Of a stretch of 6,963 bases of DNA, positions 1 to 6,676 are shown in pieces. Source of the stretch: Pirellulales bacterium (GTDB lineage Bacteria > Planctomycetota > Planctomycetia > Pirellulales > JALHPA01); the NCBI GenBank assembly GCA_022842745.1, contig JALHPA010000139.1:1-6963 (forward strand). The letters run 5' to 3'. Below the pieces are notes generated by a model, which searched no databases, had not been told where the DNA came from, and worked only from the letters and a program-made list of their open reading frames with translations. How positions within the stretch are numbered: position 1 is the first letter of the stretch; the number at the start of each line of letters is the position of its first letter. Made by a program: the position numbers and the translations under genes.

Positions 1-1
1 G

Positions 2-1189
2 AATGGAGACGAGGGATGGAACCAATGGCGCGGCCCGCGGCGGGATGGGACCGTAATCGGTCCGGCGTGGCCCGATCGGTTGGCGGGGGACGCCTTGCGG
101 CCGAGTTGGCGGGTCGAATTAGGGCCGAGCTATTCGGGGCCGATCGTGGTGGGAGAGAGAGTGTTTGTTACCGAGACCGTCAAGCAGACGGACGAGGTGG
201 TGCGGGCGCTGGATCGGCGGACGGGGCGAGAGCTGTGGAAGGCGGTCTGGAAGGGGTCGCTAAGCGTCCCCTTTTTTGCCAAGAGCAACGGGGATTGGAT
301 ACGGTCGACGCCAACGTGCGATGGCGAAACGCTGTACGTGGCGGGGATGCGGGACGTATTGGCGTGTCTGGACGCGGGGAGCGGGCAGGAGCGGTGGCGG
401 GTAGATTTTACGGAGCGGTTCAAGACGCCGCTGCCGTCATTTGGGTTTGTGAGCTCGCCATTGGTGGATGGGGAGTATGTGTACGTGCAGGCGGGGGCGG
501 CGTGCGTGAAGCTGGACAAGCGGACGGGGGCCACGATCTGGCGGTCGCTGTCGGACGACGGGGGGATGATGGGGAGCGCTTTTTCGTCGCCGGTGCTGGC
601 GGAATTGGGAGGCCGGCGGTTGTTGCTGGTGCAGACACGGCTGCGGCTGGCAGCCGTCGAGCCGGAGAGCGGAGCGGAATTGTGGTCGCAACCAATTGAC
701 GCCTTCCGGGGGATGAACATTTTGACCCCGACCATGTACGAGGGAAAACTGCTGACGAGCACGTATGGGGGGAAGACGATTCTGCACAAGGTGACAGGGG
801 GGGAGAAACCGCGGCTGGAGGCGGAGTGGACGGAAAAGTCGCAAGGGTATATGTCGACGCCGGTGATAGTGGGGGGGCACGCGTATTTGCATTTGCGGAA
901 CCGGCGGTTCACCTGCATTGACTTGAAGAGCGGGGAGCGGAAATGGACGACCGAACCGTTTGGGGAGTATTGGAGCCTGGTGTTGAATGGGGAGAAGATT
1001 TTGGCGTTGGACGAGCGGGGGGAGTTGCTGTTGATTCGGGCGAATCCGGAGAAGTTTGAGCTATTGGATCGGCGGAAGATCAGCGAGGCGCCGACGTGGG
1101 GGCATCTGGCGGTGAGTGGGGGGGAGGTGTTTGTGCGGGAGTTGAACGCGGTGGCGGCGTATCGGTGGGAGGGGGGCGGGAAGGAATAG
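2..1189 (+). CDS. PQQ-binding-like beta-propeller repeat protein, 5' partial
   Basis: The reading frame is open from the first complete codon at position 2 to the TAG at 1187-1189, giving 395 visible residues; the start and any signal peptide lie upstream. Near the visible N-terminus is W-N-Q-W-R-G-P (residues 6-12), the motif that usually follows the signal peptide in planctomycete quinoprotein-like propellers. Five repeats of the blade type (L/I/V)-(D/E)-x-x-(T/S)-G-x-x-x-W are visible, at about residues 70-79, 123-132, 171-180, 219-228 and 306-315. This tryptophan-docking pattern marks the PQQ/BamB-like fold, an eight-bladed propeller in its dehydrogenase members. Family members are exported enzymes or scaffold proteins. 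No catalytic or calcium-binding residues of a true quinoprotein dehydrogenase could be assigned, so binding of PQQ is not shown. A TTG at 80 could be mistaken for the start but would remove the conserved W-R-G-P motif. The coding strand is extremely G-rich, with several G7 runs. The fold is secure; the function is unknown. Confidence 0.88.
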   Translation, partial: NGDEGWNQWRGPRRDGTVIGPAWPDRLAGDALRPSWRVELGPSYSGPIVVGERVFVTETVKQTDEVVRALDRRTGRELWKAVWKGSLSVPFFAKSNGDWIRSTPTCDGETLYVAGMRDVLACLDAGSGQERWRVDFTERFKTPLPSFGFVSSPLVDGEYVYVQAGAACVKLDKRTGATIWRSLSDDGGMMGSAFSSPVLAELGGRRLLLVQTRLRLAAVEPESGAELWSQPIDAFRGMNILTPTMYEGKLLTSTYGGKTILHKVTGGEKPRLEAEWTEKSQGYMSTPVIVGGHAYLHLRNRRFTCIDLKSGERKWTTEPFGEYWSLVLNGEKILALDERGELLLIRANPEKFELLDRRKISEAPTWGHLAVSGGEVFVRELNAVAAYRWEGGGKE

Positions 1190-1199
1190 GGCGGGCGGG
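1167..1199 (+). other. Clustered G-tracts (possible G-quadruplex) across the stop codon of the propeller gene
   Basis: At least six tracts of three or more G lie within 33 bases (1167-1169, 1171-1176, 1178-1180, 1189-1191, 1193-1195, 1197-1199), on both sides of the TAG at 1187-1189. The spacing fits the general G-quadruplex pattern in the coding strand and mRNA. It may simply reflect the G-rich strand bias of the region. No hairpin with a T-tract follows this gene, so a structure here could contribute to transcript ending, but that is inference. Confidence 0.35.
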
Positions 1200-1446
1200 C
1201 CAGGGCAGGCTGGGTGGTTGGATTTGAGGCGAAAGGTTTGCGCTACCGGTCGGGTGCTGTTAGGGGACCGTTAGCTACAAATGTCAAGCGAAATTTTCGG
1301 CTTTGGCGTGGTCGGCAGAATCGGTAAAGGTGGGCGGGGGAGGGGAGACCGGCGGACACGCGGGGTTGAATTGAATGCAGCCTCCGGCGGGCGGATTCCG
1401 AGTTAGGAGGATAAGCGGAGTCTTACCTTCGAACGGAGTCGGCGCC
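1190..1446 (+). other. Intergenic region between propeller gene and porin; no clear promoter or terminator
   Basis: This 257-bp gap is G-rich (for example GGG/GGGGG/GGGG tracts at 1332-1345), with a more AT-rich island around 1271-1300. I see no intrinsic terminator and no convincing sigma-70 promoter: a TACAAA at 1276-1281 has no -35 partner. A 7-base direct repeat CGGAGTC occurs at 1416-1422 and 1434-1440, the second copy supplying the porin ribosome-binding site. An AGGAGG at 1405-1410 has no start codon at usable distance. The porin promoter presumably lies here but cannot be placed. Confidence 0.4.
1435..1438 (+). promoter_or_regulatory. Ribosome-binding site of the porin gene
   Basis: GGAG lies 8 bases before the ATG at 1447. 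It supports that start over the in-frame ATG at 1375, which would put about 24 non-hydrophobic residues ahead of a normal signal peptide. Confidence 0.6.
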
Positions 1447-2997
1447 ATGCGTTTTCGCAGCGTTTCATGGTTGATGGGGTTGTTGGCCGCGTTGTCGCTC
1501 TCGCCTGGAGTGGGGGCGGAGTATGAGTATCTGGCGGACGAGGGGGTGCCCCGGCTGGAGACCAGTGAGGCTGGCGGTGAGAACGAGGGGCTGGCCGAAG
1601 AGCCGCCGGCGGGGCTGTTGGAGGAGCAGGGTAACCCCGTTCAGGCTGCTCCGACTTGTTCGGGCGGGGAAGTATGTCTTTCTTGCGGGCGCGCGGCGTG
1701 CGGAAACGGCGCGCGTCAGAGCCATGCCTGCCAGTGCCAAGGCTGTCGGGATGGGCACTTCTGGACAAGTCCGACGATGACGGGGGACTGGGGAGGGCAC
1801 CGGTCCCACCTGCAGAAGTCCGGGGTGACGTTTGCCGGCCGGGTGACACAGTTTGGATTTGGGATCGACGGCGGCATCAGCGGGCCCTTGCCTCCGGCTC
1901 TGCCGTTGCCGCTAGGCCGGGGAGACAAGTTCTCCTATAGCGGTCACGGCGAATACGACTTGATTTTCGACCTGGAGAAATTCGGCGGGTTGCCGAAGGG
2001 TTCGCTGCTGGTGCGGGCCGAGCACTGGTTTGGGCAGTTTGGAAACGTCAGTTTGAACACTGGGGCACTGACACCGGCGGTGTTTCCGGCGTTGCTGCCC
2101 CCGCGTCCGGACGATCCGGGGACACCGTACATTACCAACTTCGTGGTGACGCAGCCGTTGTCGAAAGAGCTGATCGTGTATGCGGGGAAGAAGGATGTGT
2201 TGGGAGCGGCCGATCAGGATTTGTTCGCCGGGGGGGATGGGACCACGCAGTTCGTGAACCAGGCGTTCGTGGCGAATCCGGCATTCTTACTGGCGCTTCC
2301 CTACACAAGTTTCACTGCGGGGGCGGTGATGCCGCGGGAGTGGGGCAAGATGATTACGTTCGTTTACGATCCCAGGGACCGGACAGCGGACTTCTTCAAT
2401 GTGGACGACTTGTTCGCGGACGGGGTGATCGTGGGGGCGGAGATCGGGGTCAATACGAACTTTTTCAACCTGCCGGGAGAGCAGCACATCGGGGGGATTT
2501 GGAAGCACGTGGATTTTACGGATTTGCAATTCGCGTCGCCTCCGCCGGGCGTGTATCCCGAGCCGGTGGTAACCGGTTTTCCGACCTTGCCTGACTCGTA
2601 CACGATTTATTATGGGTTCGACCAATTTGTTACGTTGTACTCCGACAAGCCGCAGCAGGGTTGGGGACTGTTTGGCCGGGCTTCGATCAGCGATGGCAAT
2701 CCGACTCCGATACGTTATTTCTTGAGTGCTGGGATCGGAGGGAACAGCCCGGTGCGGACGGCGAAGGGGGACACGTTTGGGCTGGGATTCTATTACGTTG
2801 GCGCGAGCAACGAATTTGGGCCGTTGCCGCGAGCCGTGCTGGACCCCCAGGATGGGAATGGGGTGGAGGCGTTCTACAACTTTCAGGTCACTCCTTGGCT
2901 GAACGTGTCACCGGATGTGCAGTTCGTGCGGCCGGGGAATCGGGCGATCGCGGACGATGCGTTCATCTATGGGCTGCGGGTTAACATGATTCTGTAG
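1447..2997 (+). CDS. OprB-type outer-membrane porin with N-terminal cysteine-rich segment
   Basis: This 516-residue protein is probably an outer-membrane beta-barrel for diffusion of small solutes; OprB relatives favour carbohydrates, but the substrate here is unknown. Residues 1-24 form a signal peptide (basic M-R-F-R start, hydrophobic core, likely cleavage after G-V-G-A). Residues 25-62 are acidic and low in complexity. Residues 71-100 contain seven cysteines (71, 77, 80, 85, 95, 97, 100), which is unusual for a porin. The family hallmark T-G-D-W-G-G lies at 112-117, at the start of the barrel. The OprB-like segment E-A-F-Y...V-T-P-W-L...P-D-V-Q-F-V-R-P-G lies at about 474-496. The last residue is Leu rather than the usual aromatic barrel terminus. 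The ATG at 1447 is chosen for its GGAG site and signal peptide. The gene has gaps on both sides and looks monocistronic. Confidence 0.88.
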   Translation: MRFRSVSWLMGLLAALSLSPGVGAEYEYLADEGVPRLETSEAGGENEGLAEEPPAGLLEEQGNPVQAAPTCSGGEVCLSCGRAACGNGARQSHACQCQGCRDGHFWTSPTMTGDWGGHRSHLQKSGVTFAGRVTQFGFGIDGGISGPLPPALPLPLGRGDKFSYSGHGEYDLIFDLEKFGGLPKGSLLVRAEHWFGQFGNVSLNTGALTPAVFPALLPPRPDDPGTPYITNFVVTQPLSKELIVYAGKKDVLGAADQDLFAGGDGTTQFVNQAFVANPAFLLALPYTSFTAGAVMPREWGKMITFVYDPRDRTADFFNVDDLFADGVIVGAEIGVNTNFFNLPGEQHIGGIWKHVDFTDLQFASPPPGVYPEPVVTGFPTLPDSYTIYYGFDQFVTLYSDKPQQGWGLFGRASISDGNPTPIRYFLSAGIGGNSPVRTAKGDTFGLGFYYVGASNEFGPLPRAVLDPQDGNGVEAFYNFQVTPWLNVSPDVQFVRPGNRAIADDAFIYGLRVNMIL

Positions 2998-3007
2998 GGA
3001 CCGAACA

Positions 3008-3034
3008 GCCCCGGCGGCTATGGCTCCGGGAGGC
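3008..3034 (+). terminator. GC hairpin just after the porin gene, no T-tract
   Basis: Ten bases after the porin stop, GCC plus CCGG (3008-3014) can pair with CCGG plus GGC (3026-3029 and 3032-3034), leaving a 2-base bulge and an 11-base loop. No run of T follows, so it does not fit a standard intrinsic terminator. It could protect the 3' end of the mRNA or be chance in GC-rich DNA. Confidence 0.22.
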
Positions 3035-3150
3035 GGGGAGAGGCGGGGGAAGCGCTGGGCGGGTGCGGCGGCCGCCGGCGCTTGTGTTTAGGGGAACTAT
3101 GGGGCTGGGCTGGGCGATAATGCCTGGCGGCAGGTCTTAACGAGGGCAGG

Positions 3151-3173
3151 GGTCGTCGCCACGATCGTTTTTT
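3151..3173 (+). terminator. Candidate intrinsic terminator of the porin transcript (or leader attenuator of the ABC gene)
   Basis: GGTCGT (3151-3156) pairs with ACGATC (3161-3166) around a CGCC tetraloop, giving six pairs including one G-U. After one G comes T6 (3168-3173). Shape and T-tract fit a short intrinsic terminator on the + strand, 153 bases after the porin stop and about 130 bases before the ABC start. The stem is short, so strength is doubtful. If the ABC promoter lay upstream of it, it could act as an attenuator instead. Confidence 0.4.
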
Positions 3174-3215
3174 CGCCTCTTTTCCAGGCTAACCCATCTT
3201 ATCTGCCTGGTTGTC

Positions 3216-3244
3216 TTGGCCCTTGGTATCGGTTGTGGTACAAC
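3216..3244 (+). promoter_or_regulatory. Weak sigma-70-like promoter candidate for the ABC gene
   Basis: TTGGCC (3216-3221) and TACAAC (3239-3244) are separated by 17 bases and match the -35 and -10 consensus at four of six positions each. They sit 62 bases before the ABC start and just after the candidate terminator. The -10 element overlaps the inverted repeat at 3231-3245. Planctomycete promoters are poorly defined by consensus, so this is only a placement guess. Confidence 0.2.
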
Positions 3245-3245
3245 C
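3231..3245. repeat. Perfect inverted repeat GGTTGT-GGT-ACAACC upstream of the ABC gene
   Basis: Two 6-base arms (3231-3236 and 3240-3245) are exact reverse complements around a 3-base centre. A further GGTTGT occurs at 3209-3214. The position, overlapping a possible -10 element 60 bases before the ABC start, suits a regulator operator or a small leader hairpin. There is no direct evidence for either. Confidence 0.35.
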
Positions 3246-3305
3246 CTCGCCCCGGCGGAGACTTGAGACATTTGGCAGGTTCGGAAGCCTGGATTGAAAG
3301 CGGCG

Positions 3306-5321
3306 ATGAGCAATTTCGGACGCACACTTCGTTTGGTTTTGCGCTATCCGTGGACGCTGGCAGCATCGTCGGCGTGCGCCATTTTGGTGGCGGTGCTGTG
3401 GGGGGCCAATATCGGGGGTGTGTACCCGATCGTGGAGATCATTTTCGGCGGGGAAAATGGGCAACATGGGCAGTCGCTGCAGACTTGGATCGCGAAGCAG
3501 ATTACGGAGGAGCGGGGGCGAATTGCAGCGGCGGAAGGTTCGGCGGAGGCATTGAGGGAGCAATTGGCTCAAGCGGCGGAAGGCGAGCGCCGGGGGCTTC
3601 AGCAGCAGTTGGCTGGACTGGAAACAGAACTGGCGAACCGGCGGGCATATCTGGAGAAGCGATTGTGGATGCAGCCGATTATCGATCGCTGGCTGCCGGA
3701 CGACCCGTTTCGCACGCTACTGGTGATTATGGCGGTGCTGGTGGCGGGGACGCTCTTGAAGGATGTGTTTCTGATACTGGACGCCATTCTGGTCGATCGG
3801 CTGACGAATTTAGCGGCGATGGATTTGCGAAAGCGATTCTATCGGCGGACACTGCGGATGGATCTGGCGAGTTTTGGGGACAGCCGGACGAACGAGTTGA
3901 TGAGCCGGTTCACGTACGACATGGACAGCCTGCATGGGGGAATCCAGACCCTGTTGGGGCGGGCGATCCGAGAGCCGTTGAAGATGGCGGCATGTTTCGC
4001 CGGGGCGGGATACGTTTGCTGGCGTCTGCTGGTGATCTCGCTGTTGGTGGCGCCGGCGCTGGGGTACTTGATTTCACGGTTGGCGAGGTCGTTGAAGCGA
4101 GCCAATCGGCGGGCAATGGAGGAGATTTCGCAGTTGTATTCGATCCTCGGGGAGACGTTTGGGAACATCAAGCTGGTGAAAGCGTTTACGGCGGAGCGGG
4201 GCGAGCGACGGAGGTTCCACCGCAATAGCAAGGAGATATATAAGCGGGCGATGAAGATCGCGCGGTACGATTCGCTCGTCAGCCCGCTGACGGAAATGAT
4301 GGGGATCAGCGCGATCACGCTGGGGGTGCTGGCGGGAGCCTATCTGGTGTTGAACGAGGAGACGCACCTGTTTGGGATGCGAATCAGCGAACGGCCGCTT
4401 GCTTGGGGGCAGTTGCTATTGTTCTATGGCTTTTTGGTGGGGGCAACGGACCCGGCGCGGAAACTGGCGGACGTATTCAACCGCTTGCAGCGGGCGTTTG
4501 CGGCCAGCGATCGGATTTACCAGATGCTGGATCGGGAGCCGACGATCCGCGATCGCAAGGCGCCTCGCCCGCTCGGCCGGCATTCGCGAGAGGTGGTGTT
4601 TCGGGAGGTGTCGTTCGCGTATCGGCCGGAGATGCCGGTGCTGGAGACGATCAACTTACGGATCGCGGCGGGGGAAGCGATTGCGATTGTGGGGCCGAAT
4701 GGCTGCGGAAAGAGCACGCTGGCGAACTTGATCCCCAGGTTCTGGGATCCGTTATCCGGGTCGGTGGAGATTGACGGGATCGACTTGCGGGAGGTGCGGC
4801 TGCGGGAACTGAGGGGGCAGATCGGGCTGGTGACGCAAGAGGCGTTGATGTTCGACGACAGCGTGTTCAATAACATCCGCTACGGCGCGCCGTGGGCGAC
4901 GCGCGAGCAGGTGGTGGAAGCGGCGAAGCGGGCGCACGCCCATCGGTTCATCGAGCAGAAATTGGAGCGGGGGTACGATACGATCATCGGGCCGCTGGGG
5001 GGGAAGCTGTCTGGCGGTCAGCGGCAGCGGCTGGCGCTAGCGCGGGCGATCCTGCGGGATCCGTCGATCTTGATTCTGGACGAAGCGACGAGCCAGGTGG
5101 ACATCGAGAGCGAGCACTTGATCCACAAGGCGCTGGCGGAGTTTATCCACAACCGGACGACGATCATGATTACGCACCGGCTGGCGATCCTGGATTTGGC
5201 GGACCGGATCGTAGTGATGCAGGCCGGGCGGATCGCCGACGTGGGGACGCACGGGGAGCTGATGGGGCGGTGCGAGCTATACCGCCGTCTGTACCAGATC
5301 CAGTTTAGGGAAGCGGCCTAA
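3306..5321 (+). CDS. ABC exporter half-transporter (fused membrane and ATPase domains) with periplasmic coiled-coil insert
   Basis: This 671-residue inner-membrane protein is of the MsbA/MDR/lipid-exporter type and would work as a dimer, driving export by ATP hydrolysis; the substrate is unknown. The membrane domain spans about residues 14-410. TM1 (about 16-38) is separated from TM2 (about 137-160) by a long loop, much of it a Glu/Arg/Gln/Leu-rich predicted coiled coil (about 61-118); typical exporters have only a short loop there. The ATPase domain follows, with Walker A G-P-N-G-C-G-K-S-T (463-471), Q-loop Gln511, signature L-S-G-G-Q (568-572), Walker B ending I-L-D-E (Asp592, Glu593), D-loop S-Q-V-D in place of the common S-A-L-D, and H-loop His624. 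All key residues are present, so it should be active. ATG at 3306 is preferred to TTG at 3294; neither has a strong ribosome-binding site. The 3' end overlaps the convergent hisS gene by 17 bases. Confidence 0.93.
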   Translation: MSNFGRTLRLVLRYPWTLAASSACAILVAVLWGANIGGVYPIVEIIFGGENGQHGQSLQTWIAKQITEERGRIAAAEGSAEALREQLAQAAEGERRGLQQQLAGLETELANRRAYLEKRLWMQPIIDRWLPDDPFRTLLVIMAVLVAGTLLKDVFLILDAILVDRLTNLAAMDLRKRFYRRTLRMDLASFGDSRTNELMSRFTYDMDSLHGGIQTLLGRAIREPLKMAACFAGAGYVCWRLLVISLLVAPALGYLISRLARSLKRANRRAMEEISQLYSILGETFGNIKLVKAFTAERGERRRFHRNSKEIYKRAMKIARYDSLVSPLTEMMGISAITLGVLAGAYLVLNEETHLFGMRISERPLAWGQLLLFYGFLVGATDPARKLADVFNRLQRAFAASDRIYQMLDREPTIRDRKAPRPLGRHSREVVFREVSFAYRPEMPVLETINLRIAAGEAIAIVGPNGCGKSTLANLIPRFWDPLSGSVEIDGIDLREVRLRELRGQIGLVTQEALMFDDSVFNNIRYGAPWATREQVVEAAKRAHAHRFIEQKLERGYDTIIGPLGGKLSGGQRQRLALARAILRDPSILILDEATSQVDIESEHLIHKALAEFIHNRTTIMITHRLAILDLADRIVVMQAGRIADVGTHGELMGRCELYRRLYQIQFREAA

Positions 5322-6657
5322 CGCGAGGGGGGGGCGAATCGCGAAGGGCGTCCAGGAGGGGCTGGATTCCGGCGGCGAGGGAGACGTCGCGGCTGTGTCC
5401 GGTGGCGAGATCTTTAACCTGGACGATGCCGGCGGCGAATTCATTTTCTCCGGCGACCAGGGCGGTTTGAAAACCGCGGCGGGCGGCGTATTTCAGTTGG
5501 GCTCCGAGCTTCTTCGGATCTGGATAGAGTTCCACGCCCAGCCCCGCGGCGCGCAAGTTTGCCGCCAGGCGGAGATAGTCGACCAATCTTTGAGGGTCGA
5601 AGAACGCAATGAACACGGTGGCCGGGGTACTGGCGGACGCGACCATTTTGAGTTCTTCCATGCCTGCCAGGAGACGATCGAGGCCGAGGGAGGCGCCGAC
5701 GCCGGGGAGCAACTCTTTGGTGAAGAGGGCGGCGAGGTTGTCGTAGCGGCCGCCGGAGCAGACGCTGCCGAGGGTGGGCAGATCGTCGAGGAAGGTCTCG
5801 AAGATGACGCCGGTGTAGTAATCGAGGCCGCGGGCGATGGAGACGTCGAGCCGGAGGCGGTTGTCGGGGACGCCGGCGGCGGCCGCGGCTGCTAAGAGTT
5901 GATCGAGGCGGGCGACTCCTGCCTGGCCGGTTTCGCTTCCGGCAACGAGCGGTTCTAGCTGCCGAAGGATGGCGGAATTGTCGCCGGTGAGTTCGGTGAG
6001 GCGGAGGACGTCGCGGATTTGATCGGGGTTTGCTCCGGCGAACTGGGCCAGCTCTTCGGCCACGCGGTCGCGGCCGATTTTGGCGAGTTTATCGAGTGAG
6101 CGGAGGACGGCCGAGGAGCGATCGGAGAGGCCCAAACGGTCCAGGAGTCCGTTTAAGACCATGCGGTTGTTGACGCGGATCTGGAATCGCGAGAAGCCCA
6201 AGGCCTGGATGAGGTCGTGGATGACGAGGGCGGTTTCGACATCGGCGGCGGGGGCGAGGGTGCCGATGGTGTCGAAGTCGCACTGCATGAACTCGCGGTA
6301 GCGGCCACGCTGGGTGTTTTCGCCGCGCCAGACGGGTCCGATGTGGTAGCGCTTGAAGGGGACGCCGAGGGCGGCGGAATGCTGGGCCATGAAACGGGCG
6401 AGGGGGACGGTGAGGTCGAAACGGAGTCCGACATCTCGGCCGCCGTGGTCCTGGAAGCGGTAGAGCTGCTTGTCGGTCTCGTCGCTTCCCTTGCCGGTGA
6501 GGATTTCGAGGTATTCGAGGGCGGGAGTGTCAATGGGGGCGAAGCCGTAGGAGCGGTAGACGCGGCGCGCGGTATCGATGAGCTGCTCGCGGGCGAGCAT
6601 GGCTGTGGGCAGATAGTCGCGGAAGCCCTTGAGCGTGCGTGGTTCGATGGTGGACAA
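5305..6657 (-). CDS. hisS: Histidine--tRNA ligase (histidyl-tRNA synthetase)
   Basis: This class II enzyme attaches histidine to tRNA-His in the cytoplasm as a dimer. From the TTG start it has 450 residues. After a short leader comes T-L-K-G-F-R-D-Y-L-P (8-17). Motif 2 contains R-G-R-Y-R-E-F-M-Q-C-D (117-127). The histidine-specific motif A-R-G-L-D-Y-Y-T-G is at 275-283, G-G-R-Y-D at 302-306, and motif 3 G-A-S-L-G-L-D-R at 321-328. An insertion domain lies at about 180-260, and the anticodon-binding domain runs from about 346 to 440. The wording of motif 2 and the histidine motif is closer to eukaryotic enzymes than to E. coli HisS. TTG at 6657 is chosen because it just precedes the conserved N-terminus; the next ATG downstream would remove the F-R-D-Y-L-P motif, and upstream in-frame codons overlap the ykgJ-like gene. 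No Shine-Dalgarno sequence is present, so coupling to the upstream gene is likely. The Pro/Arg-rich tail overlaps the ABC gene. Confidence 0.95.
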   Translation of the reverse strand: MSTIEPRTLKGFRDYLPTAMLAREQLIDTARRVYRSYGFAPIDTPALEYLEILTGKGSDETDKQLYRFQDHGGRDVGLRFDLTVPLARFMAQHSAALGVPFKRYHIGPVWRGENTQRGRYREFMQCDFDTIGTLAPAADVETALVIHDLIQALGFSRFQIRVNNRMVLNGLLDRLGLSDRSSAVLRSLDKLAKIGRDRVAEELAQFAGANPDQIRDVLRLTELTGDNSAILRQLEPLVAGSETGQAGVARLDQLLAAAAAAGVPDNRLRLDVSIARGLDYYTGVIFETFLDDLPTLGSVCSGGRYDNLAALFTKELLPGVGASLGLDRLLAGMEELKMVASASTPATVFIAFFDPQRLVDYLRLAANLRAAGLGVELYPDPKKLGAQLKYAARRGFQTALVAGENEFAAGIVQVKDLATGHSRDVSLAAGIQPLLDALRDSPPPRVRPLP

Positions 6658-6676
6658 GGGACGGAGCGGGGGGGGC
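6658..6676 (-). promoter_or_regulatory. Shine-Dalgarno-less spacer with C8 tract before hisS
   Basis: The 19 bases between the ykgJ-like stop and the hisS TTG are almost all pyrimidine on the coding strand and include eight consecutive C (6675-6668). No purine-rich ribosome-binding site is present. HisS translation therefore probably depends on ribosomes arriving from the upstream gene or on SD-independent initiation, unless the true start differs. Confidence 0.45.

Larger units (their letters stand above)
2998..3305 (+). other. 308-bp gap between porin and ABC exporter genes
   Basis: No gene is supported here. The first part (to about 3110) is G-rich, with clustered G-tracts at about 3028-3063 and a 10-base palindrome GGCGGCCGCC at 3067-3076. 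A GATAAT at 3116-3121 resembles a -10 box but lacks a -35 partner. A candidate terminator follows at 3151-3173, then a pyrimidine-rich patch at 3171-3230 and a perfect 15-base inverted repeat at 3231-3245. This last part probably holds the promoter region of the ABC gene. Confidence 0.45.

Noticed and set aside
130..918. Long open frame of 262 codons on the minus strand opposite the propeller gene
   Set aside because: It has Ser/Arg/Pro-rich composition with no domain, and arises because the G-rich coding strand yields few stop codons in antisense frames.
1276..1281. TACAAA resembling a -10 box upstream of the porin
   Set aside because: There is no -35-like element at 16-18 bases and the match is poor.
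1375..1446. Upstream in-frame ATG start for the porin
   Set aside because: It would place 24 residues ahead of a complete signal peptide, while the ATG at 1447 has GGAG at the right distance.
3067..3076. GGCGGCCGCC palindrome as a regulatory site
   Set aside because: A self-complementary GC string without spacing or T-tract is likely by chance in DNA of this composition.
3020..3091. Short open frame of 23 codons between porin and ABC genes
   Set aside because: It has no ribosome-binding site and low-complexity Gly/Arg/Ala composition; it is expected by chance.
3233..4228. Open frame of 331 codons on the + strand overlapping the ABC gene in another frame
   Set aside because: Its Gly/Ala/Arg/Asp-rich translation shows no recognisable motif, and it overlaps a clear ABC exporter.
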